From positions 1-63,022 of the IMG/VR virus record IMGVR_UViG_3300047469_000409: 63,022 nucleotides of DNA, one strand, 5' to 3'. The notes beneath the pieces are model-generated. The model was not told the origin of the DNA. It searched no databases and saw only the letters and a list, made by a program, of their open reading frames with translations. The DNA is from a virus. Below are positions 15,408-22,777 of the stretch, in pieces (position 1 is the stretch's first letter; each line of letters starts with the position of its first letter). The position numbers were made by a program, and so were the translations under genes.

Positions 15408-15433
15408 GAAAAAGCCCGGCGCTTGGCCGGGCT
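15408..15433. terminator. Hairpin after DUF1652 gene
   Basis: Stem AGCCCGGC / GCCGGGCT with an A-rich run on its left (AAGAAAAA), which makes it a better terminator for leftward than for rightward transcripts. It could stop leftward transcription coming from the cI operon. Confidence 0.5.
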
Positions 15434-15505
15434 GTGGGTATGGGGGTCAATTTGGTGGCAAACTGGGACATCGCCGAATCAGGCCTAGCGCACCGAGGAT
15501 ATGAG

Positions 15506-16540
15506 ATGTCGAAGGATGTGAATGGTGAAAACAAGGATGGGCCGGTCGATAATACGATCTCATTCGTGCGCGAAGGATCAAAGGTAAAGCTTAGGTTCGA
15601 GCCAGGACAACAGGCAATGTGGGCCACTGCCCAAAACATGGCCGATCTGTTTGAAACGACCGCAGACAACGTCGGACTTCACCTCAAGAACATATTTGCC
15701 GTCGGTGAGCTGGAAGAGAAGGCAACTACCGAGGAATTCTCGGTAGTTCGAAGAGAGGGCGGTCGCTTCGTTGAGCGAAACATAAAGCATTACAACCTGG
15801 ACGCGATACTTTCGGTTGGATATAGGGTTAACGCAAAAAACGCGGTTGCATTTCGTCAGTGGGCGACCCAAACGCTGAAAACTTACCTTGAACAAGGGTA
15901 TGTGCTCAATGAGAAGGCTCTGCGCGAGTCTCCCGAGAAGCTCAATAAGCTCGCTGCCGCCGTCCGAGCCCTCAGAAATGATGAAAGGCAGATCTACGCC
16001 AAGGTAAGAGAGTGCTTCAAAATCTGCTCGTCAGATTACGACCCAAACTCTAAGCAGGTGAAAAACTTCTATGCGTTGCTGCAGGACAAATTTCACCATG
16101 CAATCACTGGCATGCCCAGCGCCAAGTTGATTCTTGATCGTGCCAACCACACAGCTGAAAACATGGGGCTGCAATCTGTTAGAGGTGATGTTCCGACGCT
16201 GGAAGAAGCAAGGACGGGCAAAAACTACCTGAGCAACGAGGAGCTTTACCGCCTCCATTTGCTATCCGAGCAGTTCATGCTATTCGCCGAAAGCTCAGCG
16301 CTAGCTAAAAAACAAATGACTATGGCATCCCTTCACCAGAAGCTGGACGCGCTACTAATTTTTAATGAATACCCGGTTTTTGGTGGGTGGGAGGACCTAA
16401 TCAAGGACCAAGCTGTGAGCCATGCCCGCCAAGAGCTTGGGCTTTATAAAAAGCGACTGAAGATTGAGTCGCTCGGTTATACATACGACGAGGAAGCCTT
16501 GGCGGCCGGCGAGTATGACGAGCTACTGATTGACGCATAG
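15506..16540 (+). CDS. RhuM family protein in the immunity region
   Basis: A 344-aa protein of the RhuM (virulence protein RhuM) family. It has an N-terminal domain with AQNMADLFETT and LHLKNIF, then KHYNLDAILSVGYRV and FRQWATQTLKTYLEQGYVLN, followed by a helical C-terminal half. Named after a Salmonella island gene, the family is common on mobile elements and often accompanies defence or toxin genes; its activity is not settled. ATG at 15506 has GAGG seven nt upstream. The gene is relatively AT-rich and points opposite to the flanking small genes, so it looks like an acquired moron expressed in the lysogen. Confidence 0.85.
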   Translation: MSKDVNGENKDGPVDNTISFVREGSKVKLRFEPGQQAMWATAQNMADLFETTADNVGLHLKNIFAVGELEEKATTEEFSVVRREGGRFVERNIKHYNLDAILSVGYRVNAKNAVAFRQWATQTLKTYLEQGYVLNEKALRESPEKLNKLAAAVRALRNDERQIYAKVRECFKICSSDYDPNSKQVKNFYALLQDKFHHAITGMPSAKLILDRANHTAENMGLQSVRGDVPTLEEARTGKNYLSNEELYRLHLLSEQFMLFAESSALAKKQMTMASLHQKLDALLIFNEYPVFGGWEDLIKDQAVSHARQELGLYKKRLKIESLGYTYDEEALAAGEYDELLIDA

Positions 16541-16600
16541 GGCAAATGTAGGGGGGGCGTCCCGCTGGCGCCCCTCTCCTACAAATCCCCGCCGCACCAG

Positions 16601-16840
16601 CTACTCAGCCCTTTCCCGCACAATCCGCCCATCCCGAACCTCATCCGCATAGCCCAGCAAGGAGGACTCTGACGATTCGTAATTGCTGACCACCTCCAGC
16701 AGCGCGATGGCTTCGGCCTCGTTTCCTGCGTCAGTCATGGCGTTCGCTGTTTTGCCAAGATCGGCAGATGACCAATTGAGAAGAAATGCTGCCGATATGA
16801 GCGCTTCGCGTAATTGCTGGCTGTCCGTGGAGACTGTCAT
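16601..16840 (-). CDS. Small paralog 1 of the GYADEV family
   Basis: A 79-aa protein with the pattern QQLREALISAAFLLN...A...GNEAEAIALLE...GYADEVRDGRIVRERAE. It shares this layout with the products at 16892 and 17551: two amphipathic helices, an Ala/Leu-rich middle and a closing GYADEV-x-x-G-x-IVR motif. AAGGGA precedes the ATG. It is the last gene of the cI-side cluster. Unknown function; tandem duplication is evident. Confidence 0.65.
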   Translation of the reverse strand: MTVSTDSQQLREALISAAFLLNWSSADLGKTANAMTDAGNEAEAIALLEVVSNYESSESSLLGYADEVRDGRIVRERAE

Positions 16841-16891
16841 TCGATTCCCTTAATAAATTTACGAAATAATTGCACATGCCGCCGCGCCATC

Positions 16892-17131
16892 TCAATTAAT
16901 GCTGGCCCGCACAACGACCCCTGCATGAATTTCGTCGGCGTAAGCCTTGGTCACGTCCTCGATATCCCCAATATCGCGAGCCATTGCGAGCAGCTTCAGC
17001 GCTTCGCCATCCAGACCTGCTTCGCTTAATCGAACGGCCATGCCCAACATCCCTATGGCTATTCGTTTCAGATCCAAGGCGGCGCTGTTCAAATCCTGCT
17101 GCATATCGAGGGACGGCTTGTTGAGAGTCAT
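16892..17131 (-). CDS. Small paralog 2 of the GYADEV family
   Basis: A 79-aa protein starting MTLNKPSLDMQQDLNSAALD and ending AYADEIHAGVVVRASIN. The start MTLNKP matches MALNKP of paralog 3, and the C-terminal motif matches both others. ATG at 17131 is chosen by its GGAG and by this similarity. Unknown function. Confidence 0.65.
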   Translation of the reverse strand: MTLNKPSLDMQQDLNSAALDLKRIAIGMLGMAVRLSEAGLDGEALKLLAMARDIGDIEDVTKAYADEIHAGVVVRASIN

Positions 17132-17177
17132 GGCGAGCTCCAGCAATAGAAAAGGGCGTGTCTACTGCTGGTGAAGC

Positions 17178-17477
17178 TCAATCAGGTACCAGTTCGCACC
17201 TATCATGCTTGGCGGCTATTTTCTGGCGGCGCTCTGCTCTCAACTGCTCAAGCTCCGCCGGTGTCTTGGCGATGAGCGTTAAGGCGTAATCTTCAACTGT
17301 CGTGCCTCGATCCTCAGCAGCACGAGCAAACGCTGCTTTCGCGTAATCCTCACGACGTTCTGGTATGCGCAGGCCGCCTGGGTGGACGTGAAAGTTCTGG
17401 AGCTCTCGCTGAAGGTCAGCATTACGGCTGATGAATATCGCGAGCGCGCGGGCGAGTTGTTCTGTGTCGCGAAGCAT
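17178..17477 (-). CDS. Hypothetical protein among the GYADEV paralogs
   Basis: A 99-aa protein (MLRDTEQLARALAIFISRNA start), helical, with a charged C-terminus (LEQLRAERRQKIAAKHDRC). AAGGAG eight nt upstream fixes ATG at 17477. It is not a GYADEV paralog, although it is interleaved with them and probably co-transcribed. Unrecognised. Confidence 0.6.
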   Translation of the reverse strand: MLRDTEQLARALAIFISRNADLQRELQNFHVHPGGLRIPERREDYAKAAFARAAEDRGTTVEDYALTLIAKTPAELEQLRAERRQKIAAKHDRCELVPD

Positions 17478-17550
17478 GTACGTCTCTCCTTGAGTTGGCG
17501 GCGTCGTTATCGGCGGCCATCTGTATTTCATTACTCCATTCATCAGAAGG

Positions 17551-17778
17551 TCAATAGGCCAGCGTTCTCACTATCGAACCAGCCTTCACCTCATCGGCAT
17601 AACCCCTTAGAGCATCGATATGCTTATGGATTACGATAATCTTCTGAGCTGCGGCTAATAACGCAACGTCACCTTGGGCCTGCGCCTCACGAAACATATC
17701 GTGAGCCGCATCGTCTAGGGCGGAGGCGGCGTCCAGCAGGTCGCGCCTAAGCTGTTGGTTCGGTTTGTTGAGGGCCAT
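17551..17778 (-). CDS. Small paralog 3 of the GYADEV family, next to cI
   Basis: A 75-aa protein with MALNKPNQQLRRDLLDAASAL at the start and GYADEVKAGSIVRTLAY at the end. AGGAG five nt upstream fixes ATG at 17778. It begins 8 bp after the cI stop codon, so it is probably expressed from the cI promoter in the lysogen. This suggests a role in the lysogenic state for the whole small-gene cluster. Confidence 0.65.
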   Translation of the reverse strand: MALNKPNQQLRRDLLDAASALDDAAHDMFREAQAQGDVALLAAAQKIIVIHKHIDALRGYADEVKAGSIVRTLAY

Positions 17779-17786
17779 GGTTGCTC

Positions 17787-18584
17787 CTAGAGGTCGCCGC
17801 CGCGCCAAATTACCTTGCCGATGATGCGGTGCTCGTTCACTTCGCTGCGTGCCAGCATCACGTCCGCATAATCGTCGCAGTCGTCGTTGTCGCTGCGAAT
17901 GATCCATGCGCCCAGGGCGGTCTTGATCAGTCGCTTCACGATTGTTCCTTTGTCTGAGCTGGTCAGCACGAACACCTGGCCGTCGGCCGGTTCAGTCTTG
18001 GAGGTGTCCAGCAGCAGCACGTCGTGGTCGTTGATCGTCGGCCACATGCTGTCGCCGTCGGCGTAGATCACGATCAAGTGCTTTTCGTTGAGGCCCTTCA
18101 TCTTTAGCCAGTCACGTTTGAAGGCGAGGGTGGCCAGCGTTTCGACGTGAGGGTTTTCGTGGCCGAAGCCAGCCGCAGCCTTTGCCGAATACTGGGGGAT
18201 GAAGGCGTATTTCTCGTCTCGCTCATCGCTCAGGTCAGCTACGCCCGGAAATGGAGTATTGGCGGCAGGCGCAGGGGCTTTTTCCTCCGGCGCAAGTGCA
18301 ACGCCGTTAGCAAGGGTCGGGCTTACTTCGGCGGGCTGGAAATCAAGCGCCTTAGAGAGCCGTATAAGCGCTTCAAGGTTGAGTGCGACCTTGCCGTTAG
18401 CGTACTGACTGAATGCGCTCTGAGGCGAATTCCAGCCACACCGCTCCCCGACCTCGGTTTGGTTAAGGACTTTACCGTCGCCTCGATCCTTCGATTCCTT
18501 GACACGCTTTTTATAAATCTCGCGCAATCGCCCAGCATCTTCTAGCTGCCAGTCGGCGAGAGGCGTTCGAGTAGGTTTATTCAT
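17787..18584 (-). CDS. cI: CI-type phage repressor with S24 self-cleavage domain
   Basis: Maintains lysogeny by binding OL and OR and is inactivated after DNA damage. The 265-aa protein has an N-terminal helix-turn-helix (about 38-85, NQTEVGERCGWNSPQSAFSQY), a linker rich in Ala and Pro, and a C-terminal S24 peptidase domain. Visible there are the Ala138-Gly139 cleavage site (AKAAAGFG), the catalytic Ser179 in GDSMWPT and Lys217 in TIVKRL. The gene is divergent from cro across three operator sites. Its ATG has no Shine-Dalgarno and lies very close to the predicted promoter, so the message may be nearly leaderless, as for lambda cI from PRM. Confidence 0.93.
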   Translation of the reverse strand: MNKPTRTPLADWQLEDAGRLREIYKKRVKESKDRGDGKVLNQTEVGERCGWNSPQSAFSQYANGKVALNLEALIRLSKALDFQPAEVSPTLANGVALAPEEKAPAPAANTPFPGVADLSDERDEKYAFIPQYSAKAAAGFGHENPHVETLATLAFKRDWLKMKGLNEKHLIVIYADGDSMWPTINDHDVLLLDTSKTEPADGQVFVLTSSDKGTIVKRLIKTALGAWIIRSDNDDCDDYADVMLARSEVNEHRIIGKVIWRGGDL

Positions 18585-18597
18585 GTGCGCGATTAAG

Positions 18598-18670
18598 TAG
18601 CACCGCTGTTAGTTAATCAAACAGCACTGCTAATCCTTTCCTTGTTTTTTGCAAAACAGCAGTGCTAATA
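18598..18670. promoter_or_regulatory. OR region with three repressor sites and PR
   Basis: Cores AGCACCGCT (18599-18607), AGCACTGCT (18623-18631) and AGCAGTGCT (18658-18666) lie between cI and cro. The rightmost overlaps PR. The first differs at one position and may be the weakest site. The same core is found at OL. Confidence 0.75.
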
Positions 18671-18671
18671 T
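18642..18671 (+). promoter_or_regulatory. PR, rightward early promoter
   Basis: TTGTTT (18642-18647), an 18-bp spacer and TAATAT (18666-18671). The -10 region overlaps the third operator, so CI and Cro would both control it. Transcription would start about 20 nt before cro. Confidence 0.6.
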
Positions 18672-18699
18672 CTGCTCAAATCCATCGAGAGCACCGCCA

Positions 18700-18897
18700 A
18701 TGAAGACCGTAACCCTTGGGGAGTACCTGGCAGCTCATGGCACCCAGAGCGATCTCGCCAAGGCTCTGGGCATTCAGCAGAGCGCCGTCTCCCAGATGCA
18801 CAGATCAGCCCGAACCATCTCCATCACCCTGATGGATGACGGTTCAATCCTGGCGAATGAAATCCGCCCAATTCCAGCACGCAAAAACGCCGCTTAA
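18700..18897 (+). CDS. cro: Cro-type repressor
   Basis: A 65-aa protein resembling lambda Cro in length and layout: MKTVTLGEYLAAHGTQSDLAK, then the recognition segment LGIQQSAVSQMHRSARTI, then a beta strand with DGSILANEIRPIP. It would bind OR and OL and favour lytic growth. ATG at 18700 is chosen because similarity to Cro starts there; an in-frame ATG 17 codons earlier lies within the operator region. Confidence 0.85.
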   Translation: MKTVTLGEYLAAHGTQSDLAKALGIQQSAVSQMHRSARTISITLMDDGSILANEIRPIPARKNAA

Positions 18898-18926
18898 CCA
18901 TTTCACACCACATAGGAGCACCACCC

Positions 18927-19139
18927 ATGAACGAAGAACCACTGACACCCGAAGAGCCGCGACTAAACGAAAAACACGTTAACCAGATCAAGGTTCTGCT
19001 GGATGACAAGTACGAAGGCCTTTTGGATTACGCCGCGCAAATCCACGGCACAAAGAAGTCAGTGCTGGCCCGCGAAGTTTTGAAGTCCTGGCTGCTTGAC
19101 CTTGTTGGCAAGTCTATCCGCGATGACCGCGCCGCCTGA
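18927..19139 (+). CDS. Small hypothetical protein after cro
   Basis: A 70-aa protein (MNEEPLTPEEPRLNEKHVNQ start) whose second half (LLDYAAQIHGTKKSVLAREVLKSWLLD) has the helix-turn-helix look of a ribbon-helix-helix regulator. AGGAG precedes the ATG. It stands where lambda has cII, but no CII similarity is visible. Confidence 0.6.
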   Translation: MNEEPLTPEEPRLNEKHVNQIKVLLDDKYEGLLDYAAQIHGTKKSVLAREVLKSWLLDLVGKSIRDDRAA

Positions 19140-19146
19140 AGTAAAT

Positions 19147-19178
19147 CAGTAGGGACCCAGTAGGGACCCCGCAGGGAC
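19147..19178 (+). repeat. Tandem 11-bp repeat
   Basis: CAGTAGGGACC at 19147-19157 and 19158-19168, and a partial third copy (CAGGGAC, 19172-19178), directly upstream of the 63-aa gene. Could be a regulator site or a slippage product. Confidence 0.5.
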
Positions 19179-19188
19179 TGGAGGCCGT

Positions 19189-19380
19189 ATGCCAGAAGAG
19201 AAAGGCATGGAGCTTGGCGAATTACTTGATCCAGAAGAATTGCGAATGCTTGAAGCGGAGGCGGCGAGACGGGGGATGACCCCTGCGGAGCTGGCGAAGT
19301 TGGGAATTCAGCAGGAGCTAACCAGAAGGACAAGGCCAAGGGCTATGAGCGGGACGATTCAAGCGTTCCGAAAGAGATGA
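19189..19380 (+). CDS. Small hypothetical protein
   Basis: A 63-aa basic, helical protein (MPEEKGMELGELLDPEELRM start) with a segment RRGMTPAELAKLGIQQEL that could be a short DNA-binding helix pair. A GGAGG lies upstream of the ATG. It is followed by a hairpin terminator. Unrecognised. Confidence 0.55.
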   Translation: MPEEKGMELGELLDPEELRMLEAEAARRGMTPAELAKLGIQQELTRRTRPRAMSGTIQAFRKR

Positions 19381-19406
19381 GAAGTGAGCTGCCAAATTCC
19401 ACCCAC

Positions 19407-19434
19407 AAAAAAGCCGGTGGCTAGACCGGCTTCT
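19407..19434 (+). terminator. Hairpin in the PR operon (tR1-like position)
   Basis: Stem AAGCCGGT / ACCGGCTT (19411-19432) followed by a short T-rich tail (TTCTT). It lies after the cro cluster and before the replication genes, the place of lambda tR1. Confidence 0.6.
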
Positions 19435-19458
19435 TAAACAACATTTGCGAGGCTCAGT

Positions 19459-19671
19459 ATGAAACAAGAATTTGAAGATTACAACACCCACCCCGCGCCA
19501 CGTTTTACGCGTGATGAAAACGTGGCGCACACGAAAAGCTTTCACCAGTCGGCAGCTATGCACGCAGCCCGAATGATCGGCTTCCAGTACACCCGTGAAG
19601 CCAAGAACGAATTCCGCCGTGAATGCATCGACCACCTCAAGGCCTCTCTGGCCGGGAGTGCTCGCGCATGA
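19459..19671 (+). CDS. Small hypothetical protein before the T5orf172 gene
   Basis: A 70-aa protein (MKQEFEDYNTHPAPRFTRDE start), His-rich in the middle. GAGG precedes the ATG. Its stop overlaps the next start as ATGA. Unrecognised. Confidence 0.55.
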   Translation: MKQEFEDYNTHPAPRFTRDENVAHTKSFHQSAAMHAARMIGFQYTREAKNEFRRECIDHLKASLAGSARA

Positions 19672-20249
19672 ATTACGGATTTATCTACTGCCTGGGCAAT
19701 GAAACCATGCCCGGCATTTACAAAATCGGCATGACTGAGCGCGCTCCAAGCCAGCGGTGCTTCGAGCTTTCAAGCTCTACAAGCGCTGCCATGCCATTTT
19801 CCTTGCTCTGTTTCGGAGAAGTCGACAACGCCAAGATCGTTGAGCGCGAACTCCATGACCACTTCGCAGGGTACCGAGTTAATAAGGCTCGCGAGTTCTT
19901 CCGTGTTCACTACCGAAACATCCACGACGTTTTCGGGGAATACGCATGCCCAGTGGTTGAGACCGCTGATGCCGCAGAGTTGGCGCACAACCTATCGCTA
20001 ATGGACGACTTCTACTCGGCGGCAACTGACGCGGCCAGGGCATTAGCTCTGCTGGAAGCGCTGCGCGCCTCAGGAGTTCGCGTGTGGCGTGATGGCGAAT
20101 CCCTCAAGACATCAAGTCGCCTTCCTTATAACAGCTGGATGACGGGCGCCGTACTGGGCCTTCGCTCCAGCCTGATGCAGATCGTTCCGACCAAAGAGCC
20201 AGTTACTCACCTGATGACTCTTGTGCGATCCCTGGAGAAATCAGAATGA
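19668..20249 (+). CDS. T5orf172 / GIY-YIG-like domain protein
   Basis: A 193-aa protein whose N-terminal 85 residues match the T5orf172 (MUG113) branch of the GIY-YIG superfamily: FIYCLGNE...GIYKIGMTERAPSQR, then KIVERELHDHFAGYRV and REFFRVHY. The family is thought to act on DNA, but no activity is known for most members. ATG at 19668 overlaps the previous stop. It precedes the replication initiator by ATGA, so it may assist replication or recombination. Confidence 0.75.
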   Translation: MNYGFIYCLGNETMPGIYKIGMTERAPSQRCFELSSSTSAAMPFSLLCFGEVDNAKIVERELHDHFAGYRVNKAREFFRVHYRNIHDVFGEYACPVVETADAAELAHNLSLMDDFYSAATDAARALALLEALRASGVRVWRDGESLKTSSRLPYNSWMTGAVLGLRSSLMQIVPTKEPVTHLMTLVRSLEKSE

Positions 20250-21067
20250 GCAACGTTCATCAACTTCATGCGCGCAGCCCGGGAGGATTTACCCGGATGG
20301 ATAACGATCTCTATGGCGCTCTTATTCGAGCTGACCTGTCCGGTAGGGAGCTTCGTGTTGCTCTGGCTATCCATCGCCAGACGACTGGCTATAACGTCGC
20401 TAGCGCCCGCATAGCGGCTTCCTACATTGCCGAAATGGCAAACATACACCGTGAAGACGTATCTCGAATCATTGGGGAGTTGTTACGTCAGCGGATCATT
20501 TACCGCAACGGCGGAAGCAAGGCTCCTATCGGTATTTCGCCAGCTACTGATTGGCAGATTGATGCCAAAAATGTACGTAAAACAGAGAAGAAAAAAGAGC
20601 CACAGTGTGGCGTTTCCACCACGTCCTTAGTGGCGTTTCCACCACACAATAAAGACATAAATACAAATACTACTGCTAACGCAGTTGTCGCCGCTGTCGC
20701 TTCGACCGACCCGGTTTTCGAATCTGAAGCGGAACAAGCGGATAACACCGCCCCTGATCAACCCGAGGCACCAAAGGCCGAGCGAATCCCTTTCGACAAA
20801 ATCATGGGCCTATACAACCAGGTTTGCGGCGAGAAGCTGCCGCGCTGCCTGAAGCTGAATGACAAGCGCAAAGGAAACATCCGCAAGTGCTGGAACTTGG
20901 TCATAGACGGTGAGAAGCCATTCCGCAAGGGTGAGTTCTGGGAGGGTTACTTCAATGACTGCCTGCAGGACAAGCACTGGCTGGGCGAAAACGATCGTGG
21001 CTGGAGAGCGCACCTTGAGTTCCTGACCCGCGAAGAGAATGTCCTTCGTGTTCTGGAGGGCGTGTGA
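20246..21067 (+). CDS. Replication initiator, lambda O-like
   Basis: A 273-aa protein whose N-terminal 100 residues form a winged-helix like phage replication O proteins (FTRMDNDLYGALI...LSGRELRVALAIHRQTTGY...MANIHREDVSRII). A low-complexity Ala/Thr-rich linker follows, then a C-terminal domain likely to contact the helicase. It would bind iterons lying within its own gene. It overlaps the T5orf172 gene and the helicase gene. Confidence 0.85.
   Translation: MSNVHQLHARSPGGFTRMDNDLYGALIRADLSGRELRVALAIHRQTTGYNVASARIAASYIAEMANIHREDVSRIIGELLRQRIIYRNGGSKAPIGISPATDWQIDAKNVRKTEKKKEPQCGVSTTSLVAFPPHNKDINTNTTANAVVAAVASTDPVFESEAEQADNTAPDQPEAPKAERIPFDKIMGLYNQVCGEKLPRCLKLNDKRKGNIRKCWNLVIDGEKPFRKGEFWEGYFNDCLQDKHWLGENDRGWRAHLEFLTREENVLRVLEGV
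20607..20690. other. Candidate replication origin inside the initiator gene
   Basis: Two exact direct repeats GTGGCGTTTCCACCAC at 20607-20622 and 20630-20645, offset by 23 bp. Each contains an inverted GTGG/CCAC. An A/T-rich stretch (ACAATAAAGACATAAATACA and on) follows. Iterons within O followed by an AT-rich element is the lambda-type arrangement. Confidence 0.6.
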
Positions 21068-22455
21068 TGATTGCTGAGCGCCCCCTGATCGCAATGGAAG
21101 CCGAGCACGGCGTCCTTGGCGCCCTGATGCACAAGCCGGAGCAGTGTGAAGATATAGGCTCGTTCCTGGACTTCGCAGACTTCAGCCACGAAGACAATGG
21201 CACCCTGTACGCATTGATCCTCGCCAGCCACTCGAAGAAGATTCGCCCGGACCCGATCACTCTTGCCGAGATTCGCGCCGAACTTCCAAGCGGCGACAGC
21301 ACCATGGCTTACGCCGCCGAGGTGATGAGCAAGGTTCCGAGCGCAGCAAGTGGCAAGCATTACGCCAAGATCGTCGCGGAGCGCGCCCAGGCTCGCAAGC
21401 TGTACGCAGCAGGCCAAGCCCTGATCGATCTATCCATGACGGCCGGGAACCTGACTGAGCAAGTCTCGCAGGCTCAAGCGCTGGTCATGGAGCTAAACAC
21501 CCAAGACGACACGCCTGACGTGAAGACGATGAAGGAAGCCCTGGGGCCAGTCTTCGTGGATATGCAGGATCGCCTGGACGGCGTGCAGGTTATGGGTCTG
21601 GACTTTGGCTTTACCGACCTCGATAAGATCGTTCGCTGCCTGCGCCCGGGTAACTTGGCAATCATCGCGGGTCGCCCAGGTACTGGTAAAACCGTTCTTG
21701 GCACTGGATTGGCTGATCGCGTCGGCAAAAAAGGCGGGGCATCACTTATCTTCTCGCTGGAAATGCCACTGAAGGAATTGGCCAAGCGCTCGCTTGCTGC
21801 TGAGTCTGGCGTGAGTCAGGACTGGATCGAATCGGGCCAGGCCGTTACCAATCAAGAGGCCTCAGCCAAGATCACATGCGCCGTTGGCGTGCTTTCCACT
21901 GCTGACATCCGAATCTGCGACAAAGGCGCGCTCACCTTCGCCCGCATCTGCAGCATTGCCCGCTTCCAACACCGCGCCAAGCCGCTGAGCCTGATCGTGG
22001 TCGACTACCTCAGCCTGATCGCCACCGACCCAAACAGCCGCCTCCAGAACCGAAATCTCGAACTCGGCTCGTACACCCGTGGATTCAAGGCGCTGGCCAA
22101 GGAGCTGGGTATTCCGGTCGTTGTTCTGGCCCAGCTCAATCGCGGCATTGAAAACCGCACCGACCCCAAGCCGAAGATGAGCGACCTGCGCGACTCCGGC
22201 GAGATCGAACAAGACGCCGACGTAATCATCATGGCTCACCGGGATATGGACAGCGAGCGCGGCCAGAACGGCATCACCGAAGTTGACGTGGTCAAGGTCC
22301 GTCACGCAGCGCCGAACTTCTGCGTCCTCCAGTTCCAGGGTGAATTCGCCCGATTCGTTGGGGCTGCGCCAAGCGATTACCAAGAGCGCGAAGCTCCGGT
22401 AGCCAAAGAACGCAAGCCATCCGCCCGCGACATGATGAAAGGAGCCAGCCGATGA
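21067..22455 (+). CDS. DnaB-type replicative helicase
   Basis: A 462-aa protein that would unwind DNA at the phage fork. It has an N-terminal DnaB-N domain (about 8-105), Walker A GRPGTGKT (about 202-209), Walker B LIVVDYLSLI (about 309-318) and the RecA-like tail with QLNRGIENR and SGEIEQDAD. ATG at 21067 is preferred (GGAGG at good spacing, TGATG overlap with the initiator stop); a GTG one codon earlier is possible. A phage-encoded DnaB replaces the need for a helicase loader. Confidence 0.93.
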   Translation: MIAERPLIAMEAEHGVLGALMHKPEQCEDIGSFLDFADFSHEDNGTLYALILASHSKKIRPDPITLAEIRAELPSGDSTMAYAAEVMSKVPSAASGKHYAKIVAERAQARKLYAAGQALIDLSMTAGNLTEQVSQAQALVMELNTQDDTPDVKTMKEALGPVFVDMQDRLDGVQVMGLDFGFTDLDKIVRCLRPGNLAIIAGRPGTGKTVLGTGLADRVGKKGGASLIFSLEMPLKELAKRSLAAESGVSQDWIESGQAVTNQEASAKITCAVGVLSTADIRICDKGALTFARICSIARFQHRAKPLSLIVVDYLSLIATDPNSRLQNRNLELGSYTRGFKALAKELGIPVVVLAQLNRGIENRTDPKPKMSDLRDSGEIEQDADVIIMAHRDMDSERGQNGITEVDVVKVRHAAPNFCVLQFQGEFARFVGAAPSDYQEREAPVAKERKPSARDMMKGASR

Positions 22456-22538
22456 CCATTTCAGACCGTCGAGTAGTCATGCAGGACGGCAGCCAGAAGC
22501 GTGCTGGCAATCATTTTGAGTTGGGGGTGGGGCGATGA
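22452..22538 (+). CDS. 28-aa coupled mini-gene after dnaB
   Basis: A short frame (MTISDRRVVMQDGSQKRAGN start) joined by ATGA overlaps to the helicase gene and the next membrane-protein gene. The double coupling supports translation. Function unknown. Confidence 0.45.
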   Translation: MTISDRRVVMQDGSQKRAGNHFELGVGR

Positions 22539-22777
22539 GCGACAAGTCTTTTGATTATCGCGTGTTGCGATTGATGACGTGGATTCTCGGCGCTGCCGCC
22601 GCACTGTTCTTTGTCATTTCCCAGGTATCCATCGGCCAGCGCGACGAAGCCCGTCAGTTCCGCGCCCAGTTCGGTGATGCGTCGCTGTCCTGCCGCGTAA
22701 TTGAGGGTGGTGCTCAAATCGCCCCTAAAGCGGCTCAAACCCAATCAGAGCAAGGCGTTAAGGGTGGTGGGCAATGA
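22535..22777 (+). CDS. Small single-span membrane protein
   Basis: An 80-aa protein with one transmembrane segment (TWILGAAAALFFVISQVS, about 15-33) and a hydrophilic Gln/Ala/Gly-rich tail. Unknown function. Overlaps both neighbours by four bases. Confidence 0.6.
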   Translation: MSDKSFDYRVLRLMTWILGAAAALFFVISQVSIGQRDEARQFRAQFGDASLSCRVIEGGAQIAPKAAQTQSEQGVKGGGQ

